64,000 nt of DNA from Centroberyx gerrardi (Eukaryota > Chordata > Actinopteri > Beryciformes > Berycidae), in contig NC_135999.1 in NCBI RefSeq assembly GCF_048128805.1, positions 24,203,659 through 24,267,658 of the forward strand, read 5' to 3'. This document shows positions 1 through 13,800 of this stretch, one piece after another. How positions within the stretch are numbered: the stretch's first letter is position 1; every line of letters starts with the position of its first letter. The position numbers and the translations under genes were made by a program. A model generated the notes under the pieces. It was not told the DNA's origin. It saw only the letters and a list, made by a program, of their open reading frames with translations, and did not search any database.

Positions 1-1338
1 TATTCATGCAGACCTTCTGTCCATGGAAAGTGATAAATATGACATCTCACTTTAGCTGACGCTGACTCAGTAATTAAATAGAGTGTTGGGGGGGACATAG
101 GGAAAGATAGATAGATAGATTGATAGATAGATAGATAGATAGATAGATAAAGAGTGAGAGAGAGATAGAGAGAGAGAAAGAGAGAGAACATGAAGACACA
201 CAGTCATACAAGTGGAACAGATGTTTACTGTTAAGTACTAGTTATTTATTATCAGTAGTTTATTCAGTTGCATTTAGATGCTTTGGCAATGCTGTTCATT
301 TAGCAGCCATGCCAGTAAAGCATATTGACTTAAATTAGGCTTGAGAGAGCGAGAGAGAGAGAGAGAGAGAGAGAGACATTGTGTAACCGTTTGCAGTAAC
401 CTGGAGAGGTGCAGGCCTATACCCTGGGGCTCTTTGCCCTGATTTCACTGCTCTGCAGCTAAAACACCTGAGCATACAGGAGCCTCTGCGTCCCTCTGCC
501 AAGAATAGGTTCCCATAGTTAAAGCTCAGATGAATTCCCATTATAGCCTACTGTGTACCTGCAGCACTTAGTATGACGCCTTGATGCACTGAAGCCTATA
601 TGATCCTTTTACATGTCTGCTTGGAGCAAACAGATAACACCGAAGGCCTTCTCTCATGCAAATTAACACCCTCTTTACCTGCTAAACACACAAAGTGATA
701 AACTTCTGACACAATAAAATAGCCCACTGCTGTGGTTTTGATAAGAAGCTTACACATATTACATACATTTACAACAATTACAACAAATTACCCTTCAATT
801 GACCAGAAGCACAAACTCTGAACTTCATGCTCAGGAATGACCAGAACTCATATAGCTAGGCCCATATGAAAAAAGGCCTATAGTAATCCTATAATGAATT
901 TTAGAAGAATGCTATAGAAATCTCACAGCAACTTTAAATCCCTATAGGGGATACAATCGGGGGTAAAAAAAATAAATTAAAAATATACCATTAAGTTCGT
1001 TAATGTCATTAGAAATTCACTGCAAACACACAGAAGTCCCTATAAGAATATTATATACTCTATTATAAGAATAAAATATACCTTAAGGTCATTATACACA
1101 CACTACAAGTCCTTTGATGAACATTATAAGAATATTATAGTGATTTTTCTCTAAGAGGGCAGCTGTAGTAGTCTATTTGGCAACAAAAGGGAGCAAATAA
1201 AACCTGTTAACATGAGAAATCTTCCATGGCAAAGGAATCATGTTAAAACAACGAACAGCTACTGCTGGGGAATGCTGCTGACCTTCTTCGGCATCCCATT
1301 GCTCCCAGTAGGAGGTTTACAAATGGCTAAATCCTCAC
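1..1338. repeat. Non-coding, microsatellite-rich stretch (intron 1 of the probable slc24a3 gene)
   Basis: No coding exon is visible. The stretch holds an AGAT/GATA tetranucleotide array at about 106-148, GA-rich simple sequence at about 150-187 and a pure GA array at about 341-376. If the minus-strand exon at 1339-1534 is correct, this is the start of its first intron, and the gene continues off the left edge. The short open frames here are translations of simple repeats. Confidence 0.6.
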
Positions 1339-1534
1339 CTGAATTTTCCGCTAAGTAGGAAAACCCCTTGACGACCAGAAGTAAGCCGCCGAACAAGCAT
1401 ATCTGGATTAAAACCAACTCCTTTCGCCTTTTCCGTCTCGCTTTGATCTTCTTCTGGTTCGGCATCACTTGCATCGGCCGATTCCGGAGTCGGATACCCG
1501 GTAGAGACATCCCCTCTACCGCTACCACATCCAT
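1339..1534 (-). CDS. slc24a3: First coding exon of a membrane protein, probably K+-dependent Na+/Ca2+ exchanger 3 (NCKX3); partial
   Basis: Seen: a minus-strand frame opening at ATG 1532-1534 (an in-frame second ATG is at 1508-1510) encodes about 65 residues and ends at a consensus donor, CAG then GTGAGG, at 1339/1338. The product has a basic stretch (KARRKRRKE) directly before one hydrophobic helix (LVLIQICLFGGLLLVVKG), as expected of a signal or signal-anchor exon. A GC-rich box lies just upstream (about 1627-1642). Inference: the basic-then-hydrophobic pattern resembles the N-terminus of human NCKX3 as I remember it, and SLC24A3 is the expected next gene after DTD1 in the same orientation in human. 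The family's diagnostic alpha repeats lie off the window, so identity rests on weak similarity plus gene order. It could be another single-pass protein. Confidence 0.5.
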
Positions 1535-2051
1535 GCGGACCCCGAAGTCAAAATGAGCAACCTCCTTTATTTCCCAGGGAATTTACTTATTTCCCGGGAA
1601 CGGATAAAAAGTAAGGGGACGGGTTAGAGGGGGCGGGGGGTGTCTATAGTAAAAAAAAAGAAAAAAAAAAAGTTACAAATCGGTACCGCCGGGATGTTGC
1701 GAGTGTCTGGCCCAAACTCCTTTTCGTTTCAAGTGCCAGGATCGGCTTCTTATGTCATGTTAAACTGTATTTTTTTGGAAGTAGTAAGGTAGAGGACGGC
1801 TGCACGAGCGCTCCATGGATGCGTCAGTCCGTTGTCAGCGATTGTAGATGTTGTCCGGGGAGAGAGAGAGAGAGAGAGAGAGCATATACACGCACGTACA
1901 GTGGCGCGCGCATGCACGATAGAGGTGGAGCAGATGTTTACTGTTATGTATTTTTATTACTAAATTGTAGGTGTTTGGCAATACTGTTCATTTAACATTT
2001 ATGTCAACTAAGTGTGTTGAAATGAATTGTATTGCACTGACAGAGGGAAGG

Positions 2052-2095
<44 letters not shown>

Positions 2096-4996
2096 ATCAA
2101 AATTGCAAGCTGTTTGTTGGGTTGATGTGTAAAAGATGTATGCCTTTCACTGCCCTCTTCTGGGAAAAGGCTTTTGGTGATAGACAGCAGCCAGTATTTG
2201 CAGCTGGTGATATAGTGCTGAATAATAAAAAAGTTGTATGCCTGTTTCTAAAAATAAATTGGCTTGACTGTAACCTACCCAGTCTGTTTTTTGGACTAAG
2301 ACCACTCAACCCATGCAAACATGAAGTATATAAATTCAGTGAGCACTAGTCAACTAAAGCTATGACTTCTAGGCTGCCACGACTATTACTACTACTACTA
2401 CTAATAATAATAAAAGCGATCATCCTAACATATGCCATATACTATGTGAGTCACGTTTGACTGTCATTCCTCTCAAATATAGGTTTCTTTGTTGTCGTTT
2501 CTTTGTTTCTCTTCAGAAATTTGGTCTGAAATAAGAGTTGGCACGTTTATGTTGGTTGTCTTTCCCCCAAATCACTCATTATGCCCAGGACAGATTAGAT
2601 TAGTTTTATTTTCTTTGATCACATAATAGAAGTTATAGCCTATGATTTGATTTCACCAGTGTAGGCCCCTGCCTGCTTGTTCATGTTGCCTACTAACACT
2701 CACTGCATAGCTGTGTCAGCAAAACAAAGACCACAAATTCCATTGTATAATGTCTACCATCTCTGATGTTTTATGTGCAGTGATTCAAGTGAAACAGAAC
2801 TTTATGATAATGGATAATACTTTATCCTGGTGAAGTGGGTTTCTTGATTGTCAGGCCTGAGGTTTCATATAAATAGCACTGGAAACTTTCCAGCAAGAAT
2901 GGAAAAAGTGGTCAGAGCTCTAGGCAACATGGTTTCATTGTGCTTTTTTAACCCTTTGAGGCATGGACCCAAGAGAGTTAAAAAAAAAAAAAAGAAGGAT
3001 GAGAAAGGAAATAGGGAAAACATGAGAGATGAGTGTGAGGAGCTGATTGCCATATTTTGAGAGTTAGAATAATCCCATTTAACATTTTTATGTAGACACA
3101 GAAAACTTTTTTTCCCAAATAAAACACAGACACATCACCACTATCGACATCCCATATGGCAAGCAAAGTCCGGTGACGATCCAGACGTGACTGGAGGCCT
3201 AAAAGCTGCCATGAAAACTGGCCTGACTAACTTGTAGAGGAAGCTTGGACTGGGCATGGAGTTACTAAACAAGATGAATTCCCAACCTCTCTGAGGCGCA
3301 CAAAAGAAAAGAAAAGGCAAGGGGAAGGGGGGAAGAGGAAGGAGGGGGGGCAACAAATTAAATCCAGTTAAATTGTTTTTCCATAGCCAGTGGGCTTGGC
3401 AAGGGACTCGCACACATACACACACACACACACACACACAAGATGTAAGATAAGTTGTAGAGAAGACAAACCAGAAACAGCGTGGCTTCAGATGTAACAG
3501 AATGCCTGGAATTTAACCCACTTTCCCATGTCCAATTGACACCGCGCCCACTCCCACTCCCCCGGCCCGCAGCTCTGTATATCCAGCTCAGGAACAGATA
3601 GGGGATGCTCTCTCTCTTTCTTTCCCTCTCTCTCTTTCACTCACACACACCCAGCCATGTTGCTTTGAAACAGACAGGTGATTCCACAGACAGACGAAAC
3701 TCGAACATCACTGCCTCTGTCATTCTAAGTTCCCCCTTTTCACCCCCTATTAGAGCTGTGATCAATTTCAAATGTCTGCAACCTTCTCAGATGCTTGGTG
3801 CATCAATAATCCAGTGTCCCGCACACTACTTTTCTCTTTTCTCTGAGACAACTTCAGTGTAAAGCCTTTCCTGGCAATGGGATCACAAGGCAGGCATTGC
3901 GGAGGAGGGCTGCTGCTGTTCTAGCCCATTTTGGAGCGGTGCTAGGCTAGCTAGCTAGCAGACGTATTTGGGTCATGTCTTCCCTCTCCGAGATCTCCCG
4001 AGTCCGGGCTACAGCAGCGCCACTCTTTCTCCCCTCCTGCTGCATTCAACCACAACATGGAGAAACCTCTGCTCAGCACCATTGGAGAGAGAGAGAGAGA
4101 GAGAGGGAGTGAGAGAGTGTATATACGGTATGGTTGGCCAGGAATAGCTTGCTGAACTAAAAAAGAGCTAAAGAGCTAAAGTAGGTACAGTATAGATGGC
4201 CCAGGTCATGTTGCTGAAAGGAGAAATAAGGACAGAGGCACATCCCTGCCTTCCTTACAAATAAAACAAGCAGAATAAAACAGTAAAAACACATAAACAC
4301 ACAACATGGATCACTTTTTTTTTCTCCTGACATTTTTATAAAATGACAACAAAAATGTACATTCAGATCTGTCAGTTGACAGTATGACAGTATTATCATT
4401 GAAAACATTAATAAATAATGTTTGGCCAGAGGGACAGGGTCTGCCCAAACACACCGGTGCCAACGTCCCCCTGTGTTGAAGCGCCACTGCCCCCTCTCTA
4501 CCACAGTTGCCACAGAGGTAAAGAACAGATGACTGAGCCCAAGTCATTCCTAGTCACTAAGCCCAAACGACTCCATCCTAGACATAAAATAAACTACAGC
4601 TGAAGCTAGCAGTATGGCACTATCCCTCCCTGCAGTCAAAACATTTGTTTCCTCTGAGTGGGTCTGGTGGGACGGTAAAACGAGGACCAATTCACAAGAG
4701 AAGGTAACCTACAGACTCTTTTAGAATTTAAAACATACAGCCTATTCATACAGGTACCCTACAATGAGCTTTTCAATTACAGCACCCAAATAGACACATT
4801 TAGTCATGCCAATCATGGGGTGCCAATGGTGTAATCAATATGGCAATGCTGACATTTTATCGCTGTTCTGATGTTCCTGTGCCTGTGCTATAGGTCAGGG
4901 ACTTGGAGCTGAGTTATGCTTCAGGGTCAGTGCCATGTCTCTAGGCAGAGATTAAGTGGGAGCAGGGGGCTGAGAGGGAGACAGGCAGGGAGAATT

Positions 4997-5036
<40 letters not shown>

Positions 5037-7760
5037 CGAGAGAGAGTGTGAAGGAGATAGAAACAAGGAAAGACAGAGAAAAAGAGAGAGAGAGAGAGCA
5101 GAATGCTACAGTTTAGTGCTGCTGATATTGAGGGGAAAAATAGAGAGTCCCGTTCCATATCACCCATGTTCCCTTCCCATGCATCCTTGTTCAGTCTCCC
5201 TTCATAGATCTGAGGTGACTGGGCTTTGCTGCGTAGCTAGACATCCTCGTTGCTACCTCGTTTACGCCTAGCAAATCTTATCTGATCCTCGAGGAGAGTG
5301 GCCAAGGGCAGCGGCAAGGGGACAACGTTCTGTGACGGAGTGAGAGAATATTGGTCTATCGGTCTCCAAACAGGAAGGAGGACAGTCCACAATCAGGTGT
5401 AGCAGTCGCTGAGGATTAAGGTCATCCTGAGGAAACTGGGCTCCCCGTCACGTCCCCAAAATGACGTCTGCACAAGAGAAAACAGAAGAAAGAGTCGTCT
5501 CAGTATCTTCATAATTAGCTAATTTGTATTAGCCTACCGCTAAGCAAGTATTGGGCTAAATAAAGCCTAAATGGTTCACAGAATGGTTGCGCTTATCCAG
5601 AGCTATTTTGGGTGAATAGATAAGGATTGAGTGAAAAGAAAAGCGATCATGGGGGCGAACAGAATCAGAAACTATTTATTGGCCAAGTTAAGTTTGCACA
5701 TACAAGGAATTCAACTTGCTGGTTTGCTCCCGTAGGTCACATTAAACATAAAACACCACAAAATTATAGAAGAAATAGGACGTAAATATTTAAAGTAGAA
5801 ATTAGGGAATATGTCTCTAATAGTGATAGGTCTCTAAAAGGTGATTTGATAACAATTAGAAGGTTTGAATTGCAGATATGGGGGAAAAAGCGATCGCAGC
5901 AGCTTTAAGAGCAGGAGAAATATTCTTGTAAGCTGTTTCTATCAAAAATAGAACATTGCAGATAGGAAGGAAGGAAGACCACGGAAGATACAGAGTACTG
6001 TCACAAATTACTCTACTCATTCGGAGGAATGTGCACACGGCTCATGTTTAAGTCATGCAAAGCAAACCTCGGGAACACCAATTCCCTCTTTAAAATATGC
6101 AGCGACAGAGCCAAGCAAGCGAGCCCTTGTCTGACATCTCTCTTACATCCAAATTTCCCTCTCCCACCTCTTCCTCTCCACTACACACACACGCACTTCC
6201 AGAAGTGCTGCCTGTGCACTCCCCTGCTGCACCCACCAACAATGAAAAACCAAATAACTCTCTCAACTTATCATACATTCTTTTTTTTTTTGCCTCTTCT
6301 ACTCTCTCGCACCTTCTCTTTCGCTTGCCCCATGTCCCTTTTACCACGGCTCTCTGTCAGACAAAGTGGCTTTACGTAACGAGGCGCTGAAGCCTGGCTG
6401 ATGTCTTGGGGCATTTATTTACCCAGCATGCACTTGGGGATTACAGTACAGGGCCCCCTGCTGTAGGACAGTCTGGGATAGGACTGCGGAGTGATGAGGA
6501 CCCACAAGGGACATGGTGGGTGTGTGCGTGTGTGTTGATGGAGGGTTATAGAAGAAAGAGAGATGACTGTACCGCTGCCCTCATGGTCAGGTCAGACATG
6601 ACTTGCTATGCGTGTCTCTGCGTAAACACGTCTGTGTGCGTGTCCGGGTGTGCGAAAATAAGAGTATCAAGTATGGCCTCTGCTCAAGTTCGACGTGTCC
6701 GTTTACGTGCGTGTGTGTGCGGGAGAGTACACACAGGGAGAAGTGGCGTGCCACAGGAGCCGGCAGCAGCCTCAGCAGGGAGAGCAGAAGGGACACGGAG
6801 GGAGCTGACTCACTGCCTCCCTGTCTCTATTCTCCCATAACTCGTCTGTTTTTGCACTAGTAAACAAACGCTCAAGGCAAATAAGAGCAACCCTCACAAC
6901 CCCCCCACACCCCCCAAATCCCTGCACTACGAACAACTGAATAAGAAACAAAACGAGCCCGTTTCTCACGAGCGTTGTCGAGTTTCACCGCAATGTCAAC
7001 AATAACAGAAAGAGCAGGCACAGACAGAAAATGGGAAAGTAAAGAAAACAGAGATGCCGACGTGAATGCGAATGATAGTAGGTGAGTAATAGGGGGTGCA
7101 GACTGCTTCTTTCCTTTCACTGCAGATCTACTATTGTACGCGCAACCATACACAAACATATCGAATAGGATTGTTAAGTTCAGTAGAAGTGTATTTGTTT
7201 TAGTGATTTTTTTCATCGTTTTTCGGTCATTTTTTGGGGGGGTGAGTGTGTTTGTTGACAGTGAAAAGAAAAGAAAAAAACCTGCTGTGCAATTTACTGC
7301 AAAGATGCACAGCTGCATACTGACTGAGCATTCTCTGTCTCTTCAGGCGTTCAGGTGTGTCACGGTATCTGCAAATTTCAGAAAGCCAAATATAACACTT
7401 TCTAAGTCCTTTTTAAATGCTACCCGGAATTGGATTTAACACCAATTTAGCAACTAAAATATAGAAACAAAAATAAATAAATAACTTCCAATTGAATGTA
7501 GCTAATCAAAGTTCTGAAACTATAAATCAGCATTAGAAGCAAAAGGACACCAGGAAATTAGAGGTTAAGAGACGTGATGTCCAAATGTGTTCATTAAAGC
7601 AGATGTGATGAAAACAAAACATGTTTGGCATAAATATATGGTTGCATCAAAATGAAACTAAATTGAAACTAAATTGAAGATAAAGCTGCATAACATGAAC
7701 AAAAGTTTCTGACTTTTTAAGGACCCGCAGATACCCTGGTGTGTATGTGACTGCATGCGG

Positions 7761-7795
<35 letters not shown>

Positions 7796-7823
7796 TCTCC
7801 CTCGGCTCCCTCACCCTGCTGCC
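1535..7823. other. Intergenic spacer between the probable slc24a3 promoter and the dtd1 3' end
   Basis: I found no exon that can be supported. The sequence is AT-rich unique DNA with many simple repeats: GA arrays near 1861-1882, 2058-2094, 4085-4108, 4998-5028 and 5082-5098, a CA array near 3411-3441, A and G homopolymers near 1652-1672, 2980-2993 and 3340-3350, and a GT array at about 7760-7795. Open frames of 60-148 codons on both strands are low-complexity or lack splice and coding signals. A minus-strand AATAAA (TTTATT at 6414-6419) could serve the dtd1 3' UTR, but nothing else supports it. Confidence 0.6.
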
Positions 7824-10800
7824 TTAGGGCTCCCTCTCTGAAGACACGTCACCCTCGGCCCCGCTGCTGGCGTTGGGGTCCTGCCTGGAACGCAGGGCGC
7901 CCTTATCCCTGCCCGACTCAGACGGGCCCTTGGAGCGCGTCTTCTCTTTCCTCTGCTGCTGCTTCTCCTGCTTGGACAGCTGATGGACGACACACAACAG
8001 ACAAGAATCCTCATTTATAAAAATGTATAAAAATGTTCTTTGACTTCTTCTCATTGTTAATCATTTCACCTCCTCACATGTATAATTATGTTAAAGGACA
8101 TGCTAAAGACATTTATCTATTGTATTCATGCCATGAATAATGACAGATAAGACTTTGCTGTAATATATCACACAAAAATGTAATCAAAACAATAACAACT
8201 AAGTAATAACATAATTAACTTTTTTGGGTGTACCCACTTTCCCTCAATCTGCCTCGTCTACTTCTGCTTCAATTAGTGATTTCCTCCAGACAACATGCCT
8301 GAACTTGTTGCATCCACCTGTGAGTTTTATGTGTTACCTCTGTTTCTTCTACAATGGATTTCTCCCTGTATGATTGATGAACGTTGGTGTAAAATGATGA
8401 CTCTAGAAAGAAGCCTTTGCTCTTTAATTTTGAGTGGCTGACACCAAAACCTGACGTTTACCTTTGATGTTTTAGATTGTTGAAAGATTTTCTGCAATCA
8501 ATCTCCATTGTAGCTACGCTGTAAATAACTCAGAAATGCAAGGAACATTGCCATTAGCTGTTTTTTATTAACAGAGTTCAAGTGTTTTGGATTTTCCCTT
8601 TAACATAATTTATTTTGTTTGAATTAGAGGAGAACGGTAAAGTGAAAGGACTGAAGGGAATATCCTGGATTAAAGTAGTTCTGTACAGTAGGCTAACTAT
8701 CTCATCCTAAAAATAGCAGCAGAATTGCCCTCTACAGATGTTCATCATTAGTGTTTGCTTGGTAAAATATACAAATTAACAACAAACATCAGATTTCTTT
8801 TAGAAGAGGCCTGCTGTCTATGATTAGTCTTATTTCAAGGAAAATTGCAAGGAATCCCTCAATGTACAAATTCGTATATTGAGGGACTCCTTGAAATATT
8901 TCTAGAGAAATGTATACAAATAGAAATACATAACATTTATATATTGGAGTTATTTTACACATTTTACATTTTAACTAACCCTGTGACCATTTATCAACTT
9001 TTTACATAAGGCACTGGTGGTAAAATGTCTTTTTATACATATCAGATGTTTTTCTCCGACAATATAAACACCCTTTGATGAAAATATCTTCATATCTTAT
9101 GTTCAACATTTTTTTTTAACCTTTTTTACCAAGACGTGTAGCCAAATAGTTTGCTAAAATATTTAGCTTGAAGAATAGGCCTAGGTATTAAATATTCATG
9201 ACAGTGTGACATTCATACATTTTCAGTGTGCAAGTCTTCGCTTTCTGCTGAAGATATCTGAACCTGTAAAATATATTCCCTTTGGCTGAAGTGTAGCTGA
9301 AACTACAGTATATTGATCTGGTGGGTTGCTGGTTGCTCAGTGGACTGAGCCCAACACCATGAAAGTGTAACATCATGACTTGCAGAACACGACCTTTCAG
9401 GTATGTTCACTTCGTAGTATTCGTCCAAAGCTCTAACATGAATAAGAAATTAGCATAATGAAGTGAAATGGAGAAGGAGGACGTCATCAGAGCACAAAAC
9501 TCCAAATCTGACGGTCTTTGTGAATACACGGCCAGATCTATTCTCTCCTCATCTTGAGCTATTCTGGGCTGTCATATGATCACTTCAATGAGGCTATTGT
9601 TGTGACTGCATGCACTGCAGAGTCTCACACACTCCAAAATAGCCACTCTCAGCGCCATTCAGTGCAGCCAGTTACTTCTTCAATCAAACCCGTGGGTAAA
9701 ACAACCTCTCTTTCTTTCTCATTGTATTTTTCACGGTCCATAAAACACCACAACACTAAAGATGAAGTAAGTATGCTATCCCTCATCTGAAAAAGGCCTG
9801 TAAACACAGCCGCTAAAACTTTCATGGCAGTCGGGGAAATATTTATGAACTAAATGTCATGCTAAAAATCCACAGCATTGCATAAGACGTTGCATTATTC
9901 AAAGAGCACGAGCCAAAAACATAACATTTTTCAGTGTTATCCCCATGTGAACCCATTAATATGCTGTAGTGTCAAACCAGGCTTACTATCTTTGTTTATG
10001 ATATAACATCTGGTAAATAGCGAGCGGAGAAGCATACCTTCAAGGATACTGTAGACATACGGATACAGTACATGTTTCTTCCTTTCCCATAAAGCTATCA
10101 TCATGTTGTGATTACAATTGAACTGTAATGTTAGGCTACATTAAAAACCAAATGATAAAAGCTGACAACCCAATAAAAACCTGACTTACCAAATCAAACA
10201 ATACATTATTTTTGTGTATGTTGGGTTTCAGCCCAGAGCCCAAAATATCAATGTACAATCATACAGGCAGGTGAACAAATTAAAAAACGACCTGTTTCTC
10301 TTGTGTCACTACGATCAGGACCCCTCCCCTATCGACCCCAATTGTTTTAATGTTCCAAAGAGAACATCCAAACAGGATGGTTTTCATTGCTCTGTATAAC
10401 ACCATTGTTTGTTGGCCGCTTGACCCTGTGGTGGACTAAATCCCTGATTCATGGAAAGAAAGGAACAGTGTCTGTTGGCCATTGCTTGATTTTCCCCCAT
10501 GCCGGGCTTAGCCTATTGGCTGGCCTGTTATCCCTCATGTTCAGCCTTGGCTTTGGCTCCTCGGCCCCCACAGCAAAACATCCCAAACAGACAAGATTAA
10601 AATTCTGAGGACTGCTTAACATCCCCCCTTTGGGCCAGCCAGCCAAGCCCACCAAGGGGAGAGCGGCCAAAGCCGGCCCATAGCTGTAGCATTAGCATGT
10701 TGGCCGAGTTCCACGGAAGTGACCAGAATCAATTCAGGAAGACAGCGGGATGAATAAATGAACTTCTTTCAAGCGGTTGGATGAGATGAGAGAGGTGTCT

Positions 10801-13800
10801 CCCGTGACTGAGGGGGTAGGAAATATGCATCTAGCCTCTGAATGGTTTAATATCTACTTAGCTTCTAGCTTTTACAGCTATGTTCAATACTACTGGAATT
10901 GAGCAGTAAGACTATTTAGTCAATAGCTATCTATGGTTTGTGGTTTATTCAATGAGAAAGCTGTTGCCTTAAAAGACCTGAGAACTTGCAAACTCGCCTA
11001 GAAGTCACAGCTGTCTCACAGCATGTACTGCAAATGATAGTAACCTTTTGTGAACCCACAGCACAACTTCGGCATACAGAAATCCATTTAAAGGAGACAC
11101 ACATCCTCGCTTGACCCTGGTTTTCTGTAATACGGAGCATATTGTCAAGGCAACAGAGAGCGGCCGGGATCAGCGTGCTGGGAGGGGGTCTGGTCGACTC
11201 CCACAGGGACAGGTAGGGGGTGAGCATGGTGTGGCTACAGCAAGCTCCCCAAAGCCTCTGCATGGTGGTTTGTGCTGCCAATCACCCAAAGCCCACACAT
11301 AACACCCTGTCGCCCACACAACACAGACACACACAGATATACACTTGACTAAGCCAATTTGGGGGGCTTTCAGCTTGGCCGGAGGTGACAGAGTGAGAAC
11401 ACAGTAAATCAGGCCAGCTCCGCATTAGAGGTGACAATAGCAGAAGTGGAGTTTGGCAAGGACGTGATTATTGCTATCTGGATCTTTAAGGTTTTGTAAA
11501 TTGACACAACCACAAAAGCAATACCTTATTGCAAGCAACTGCCCATTGAGCTATATCATAGTATTTATCCAGTATTAGTTTGATTTCAATACCCGTCCTT
11601 AGAGCAGATCTAGACATGCACCGGGGGAGGGGGGGTGCCCTTGCTCAGGGGCACTTCAACAGCATTGAGCACTGTTGGTACAACTGGGGATATAAAAAAA
11701 AAATAATGAATTAACATAGGAACAAGCCTTGAGTTGGCGACACCACAACACTATCCAGCCAACCGCGTCGCCTCCCAACTTATCAGTCATCTCAAATCAA
11801 ATGTGGCTCAGTCAGCTTGGCCAGGGGATGTCAGGGGTACGCGTTCATCTACTGTATCATTCACACCTAAATGAACACTAACCAGATGAGGTCACTGGTG
11901 GTGGAGGATAGTTTTGTTTTGGGAGTATGCATGTTTCGTACCCTCCTATAGGTAATTAAAGGCTGTGCCCACATAACATGCACGGGGAGCAACGATGACT
12001 GAGACCAAACTACAGGTACCCCAACGACAAGAGCTTATATCACCACCTAGTGGCTGGAAATTAGGTTTATTAAGACTTCTCTAAAACAGGATTAGAATGA
12101 CGCTTCATACATTTAACAAAGGGCAGAGTTTCAGCTAAATCCAGTAAAGGGTTACAGATGAGTTGACAGATATCTATTCCCTTCCAGTTTCAAAGTCCAA
12201 TGCTGGAGTAAATGAGAAGACATTTGAAGTATCCATTTTACAGATGTGTAGCCTATTACCCACAGTGACAATGTACCTGTTTGGGGTCTGTGGGACCAGT
12301 AGGTGATCTCAGTTCAATGGTGACCGGACCGTCATTTTGAATGTGGACCTGCATGTAGGCCCCGAACTTCCCGTCTAGAAATACAAGACAAAACAGAAAG
12401 AAGATAGAAAGATCGAAAGACAGAAGATAAATAGATAAAAGACAAAGACATTTTATAAGTCACAAGAAATGAACACTGGGAAACAATGTGCTATGTGGTG
12501 AATGTCAAAATCATGTGCCATATATTAGCTTAATGCAACAACAAGCGTACGGTTTACTCAATCTAAGTAGGCCAGTACCGCCTAAATGACAGCACACTCA
12601 AAATTCGCCATGTTAATAGACAGTAAACACAAATCTGGAGTCTGTTAGGCATTGGTAGTTGATGTTTCATGGGGATTTAGGATGACGTGGCGCCTTGAGA
12701 CATTGGGGACAAAAGGAGGATGGTGGTGGTGGTGATGGGGGGGGGGGGGGGGGGGGGGGGGGATGGGGGGGGGGTGTTAGTGGGAGGGGCTGGGAAGAGG
12801 ACAGGAAGTTTCAACTTAAATGTTCTCCTTTCTTCCAGCGGGTCCGCTAGATTAATGACACCATCTGCACAATGAAGCTGTGGGCCGCGGTGGAAAAGTG
12901 CTGCATCATCATGTTTCCTCTCTGGAGGGGGGGACTAATTAGGAAGCCTTATGCCTCCCTCGCTGGGACAAGGTGTTCTCCGCACCTGCTCCCCGGTGGG
13001 CTGACCCAATTCACTGCCACTGCCACCGCATCGCGGCACTGACAAACCACACCTCCCACCCCTTCACAATCCACACAGTCCCTGGGAGCGGACCACTCTA
13101 ACCCCGCACCGAGATGGGAGGACAGGCAATTAAATAGCAGGGGGAGAGGGCACAGATGCAAACTTATGGTGGCGATAACTGTGACCCTCTAGATTTTTGT
13201 TTTTAATTGAAAACCAGTAGCCATGAGTAGCCTTCCGCTTTAACCATCTTGTCCTGCAACCTCACCATGACCTCCTGGGACTCTATTCAAACTGGCCTCT
13301 GCTGATGACCCCACGCAATGACCCTTGAACTTTTGATTATCTATGTACTCCGACTTTTTTTAAATCAATCATCTTCTAGGAAATAAACAATGGCCGACCA
13401 CTCGTCAATATCTGACCTACGTCTGACACTACAAAATGTGTGGCAATAACTGCAAAAGGGAAAATTTCATTCAGAACAAAATGCAGCCTAGCTAATATCA
13501 TGATTCATTTTTCTGCCCCATGAAAAGCAAGAAAAATGAATCGTGATACTGGCTACATTTTATTTTGCTGTAGTAATCACAAATGAGAAGGCTTGCCCAT
13601 CACAATTTCATAAGCTCTCCATCTAAATTATATTATTTGCACTTTGTAATGACATTTTTAAATTGTTGTTTACATTCTAGCAAGCCAATGCGGTTGCTAG
13701 ACAGATTTTTGGCTCAAAACTAAACATAAATCTGCACACGTCCCAGATAAGAATACTGTCCCATCCCTAAAAGACACAGACAGCTGTGTCATCATCTCTT

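Noticed and set aside
3141-3437. 98-codon minus-strand frame with VCVCVCVR start
   Set aside because: The start is the CA microsatellite and the rest is low-complexity; no coding signature.
6406-7318. Open frames of 144 and 148 codons between slc24a3 and dtd1
   Set aside because: Composition is repeat-biased, no homologous motif or exon structure was recognised, and frames overlap on opposite strands.
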